Shown here: positions 63,259-64,000 of the stretch, piece by piece
Numbering within the stretch: position 1 is the stretch's first letter
How the letters are laid out: every line of letters begins with the position of its first letter
Source of the DNA: Streptomyces umbrinus
GTDB lineage: Bacteria; Actinomycetota; Actinomycetes; Streptomycetales; Streptomycetaceae
Assembly (NCBI RefSeq): GCF_030817415.1
Contig: NZ_JAUSZI010000002.1
Location: 3,596,001 to 3,660,000 of the forward strand
Length of the DNA: 64,000 nt
Reading direction: 5' to 3'
The notes under the pieces: model-generated
Told to the model about the DNA's origin: nothing
The model's database searches: none
Seen by the model: only the letters and a program-made list of their open reading frames with translations
Program-made: the position numbers and the translations under genes

Positions 63259-63444
63259 GGCACCACCTCCAGCCGGACGCCCGACGCTAGACCGCCGAGT
63301 TAACCCATCGACAGGGCGCATCGACACGAACAGGGCGCCCGGCGCACACCACCAGCGCCCGCCCCACAACCGCACACCCAAAGCCGAAGCCGAAGCCGAG
63401 CCCAACCCCACAGCCACAGCCTGCATAACCCGGCAGAGCCAACC

Positions 63445-63915
63445 TCACCCGTTCTCCGCCTGGAACATCCAGTGATGCTTCTCAAGATCCGCGGTGATCC
63501 CGATGAAGATGTCCTGACTCACCGGATCCGCCTCCCCAGTAGCCCCGACCCGCTCCCGCATCCGCTCGATGACGGCCGCGAGCGCGTCCACGAGCGCCCC
63601 CACCGCGTCGGTGTCCTTCACCCACCCGTCCGGCGTGACCCCGATACCGCTGCTGGTCGCGACCGTCGCGGCACGTCCGTCCGGCGAGACCCCGAGCGTG
63701 GAGGCACGCTCGGCCACGGTGTCGGAGTGCAGCCGGGCGGTGTCCACGACCTCGTCGAGCTGAAGATGGACGGACCGGAAGCGTGGCCCGACCACGTTCC
63801 AGTGAATCTGCTTCGCCACGAGCGACAGATCCACCAGATCGACCAGCGCACCCTGCAGCGCCTCGGACACGGTCTTCAGATCGGCATCGGACAACGGGCT
63901 CTTCACTACGTACAT
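63445..63915 (-). CDS. dpsC: Dps-family DNA-binding ferritin
   Basis: A 156-residue Dps protein forming a dodecamer that stores iron and protects DNA from oxidation. It starts at ATG 63915 (GGAGG six nt upstream; the ATG at 63921 follows GGAGG directly). The ferroxidase residues are His38 in QIHWNVVGPRF, His50 and Asp54 in VHLQLDEVVD, and Glu69 in VAER. By synteny it corresponds to S. coelicolor dpsC (from memory). N- and C-terminal tails are short; the C-terminus ends in HHWMFQAENG. Confidence 0.93.
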   Translation of the reverse strand: MYVVKSPLSDADLKTVSEALQGALVDLVDLSLVAKQIHWNVVGPRFRSVHLQLDEVVDTARLHSDTVAERASTLGVSPDGRAATVATSSGIGVTPDGWVKDTDAVGALVDALAAVIERMRERVGATGEADPVSQDIFIGITADLEKHHWMFQAENG

Positions 63916-64000
63916 GGACATCCTCCGGTCAGCACGACCCCCGGCTTCCGCCCCCGCTCCTCCACCATGGCCGCCCCGACCACTACCGGCAAACGCTGAC

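Overview
High-GC actinobacterial chromosome, almost certainly a Streptomyces. The evidence is codon bias strongly favouring G/C in third positions, GTG and TTG starts with GGAGG-type ribosome sites, an actinobacterial SOS box, and a gene order that (from memory, no search run) matches S. coelicolor from about SCO5809 down to the dpsC gene SCO5756, in reverse orientation. It is chromosomal core rather than an accessory island. The foreign-looking parts are an IS110-type scar (about 1.4-3.35 kb), possibly the siderophore locus, and a low-complexity repeat tract near 32 kb.

Layout. 0-5.7 kb: a partial gene cut by the window edge, an ADP-ribosylglycohydrolase, two broken IS110-family transposases, a small hypothetical gene, a histidine phosphatase, a YdbC/DUF4937-type protein and a TerD protein. 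5.8-12.8 kb: DNA precursor supply and damage response: B12-dependent ribonucleotide reductase nrdJ with its repressor nrdR (tandem NrdR boxes), divergent lexA with its own SOS box, and a DinG-like helicase. 13-19.7 kb: an NRPS-independent siderophore locus (aminotransferase, two IucA/IucC synthetases, acyltransferase) whose last gene carries a frameshift. 20-22.7 kb: two tandem paralogous secreted serine proteases. 22.9-31 kb: hflX, an M1 peptidase, the RelA/SpoT homologue rshA, dapF, a membrane protein and miaA. 31.2-35 kb: two small proteins (one MT0933/Rv0909-type antitoxin), a repeat tract, a dioxygenase-B-like protein, a RelE-fold-like protein and miaB.

35-42 kb: a glutamate module. An orphan TAXI-type binding protein, the sensor kinase/regulator pair gluK-gluR, and the divergent glutamate ABC importer gluABCD with an intercistronic hairpin after the binding-protein gene. 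42-49.8 kb: an FAD monooxygenase, a Cys-rich leader peptide preceding a cysteine dioxygenase-rhodanese operon, a large FtsX-type permease with its winged-helix regulator, then recX. 49.8-56 kb: recA with its SOS box, an AI-2E family transporter, DUF3046, a toroid-fold hypothetical protein, azlCD and an AraC regulator. 56-64 kb: the giant helicase lhr, a Nei/Fpg glycosylase, a probably leaderless SDR, a small membrane protein and a Dps ferritin.

The genes cooperate mainly in genome maintenance (lexA, recA, recX, dinG, lhr, nei, nrdRJ, dps), stringent and tRNA physiology (rshA, hflX, miaA, miaB) and amino-acid sensing or transport (gluRK/ABCD, azlCD, cysteine oxidation). No tRNA, rRNA or CRISPR array was seen. 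The most interesting signals are the cysteine-rich leader peptide, the degenerate synthetase motifs of RshA, the orphan TAXI protein beside the glutamate system, the frameshifted siderophore synthetase, a possible IS110 bridge RNA and several strong hairpins.
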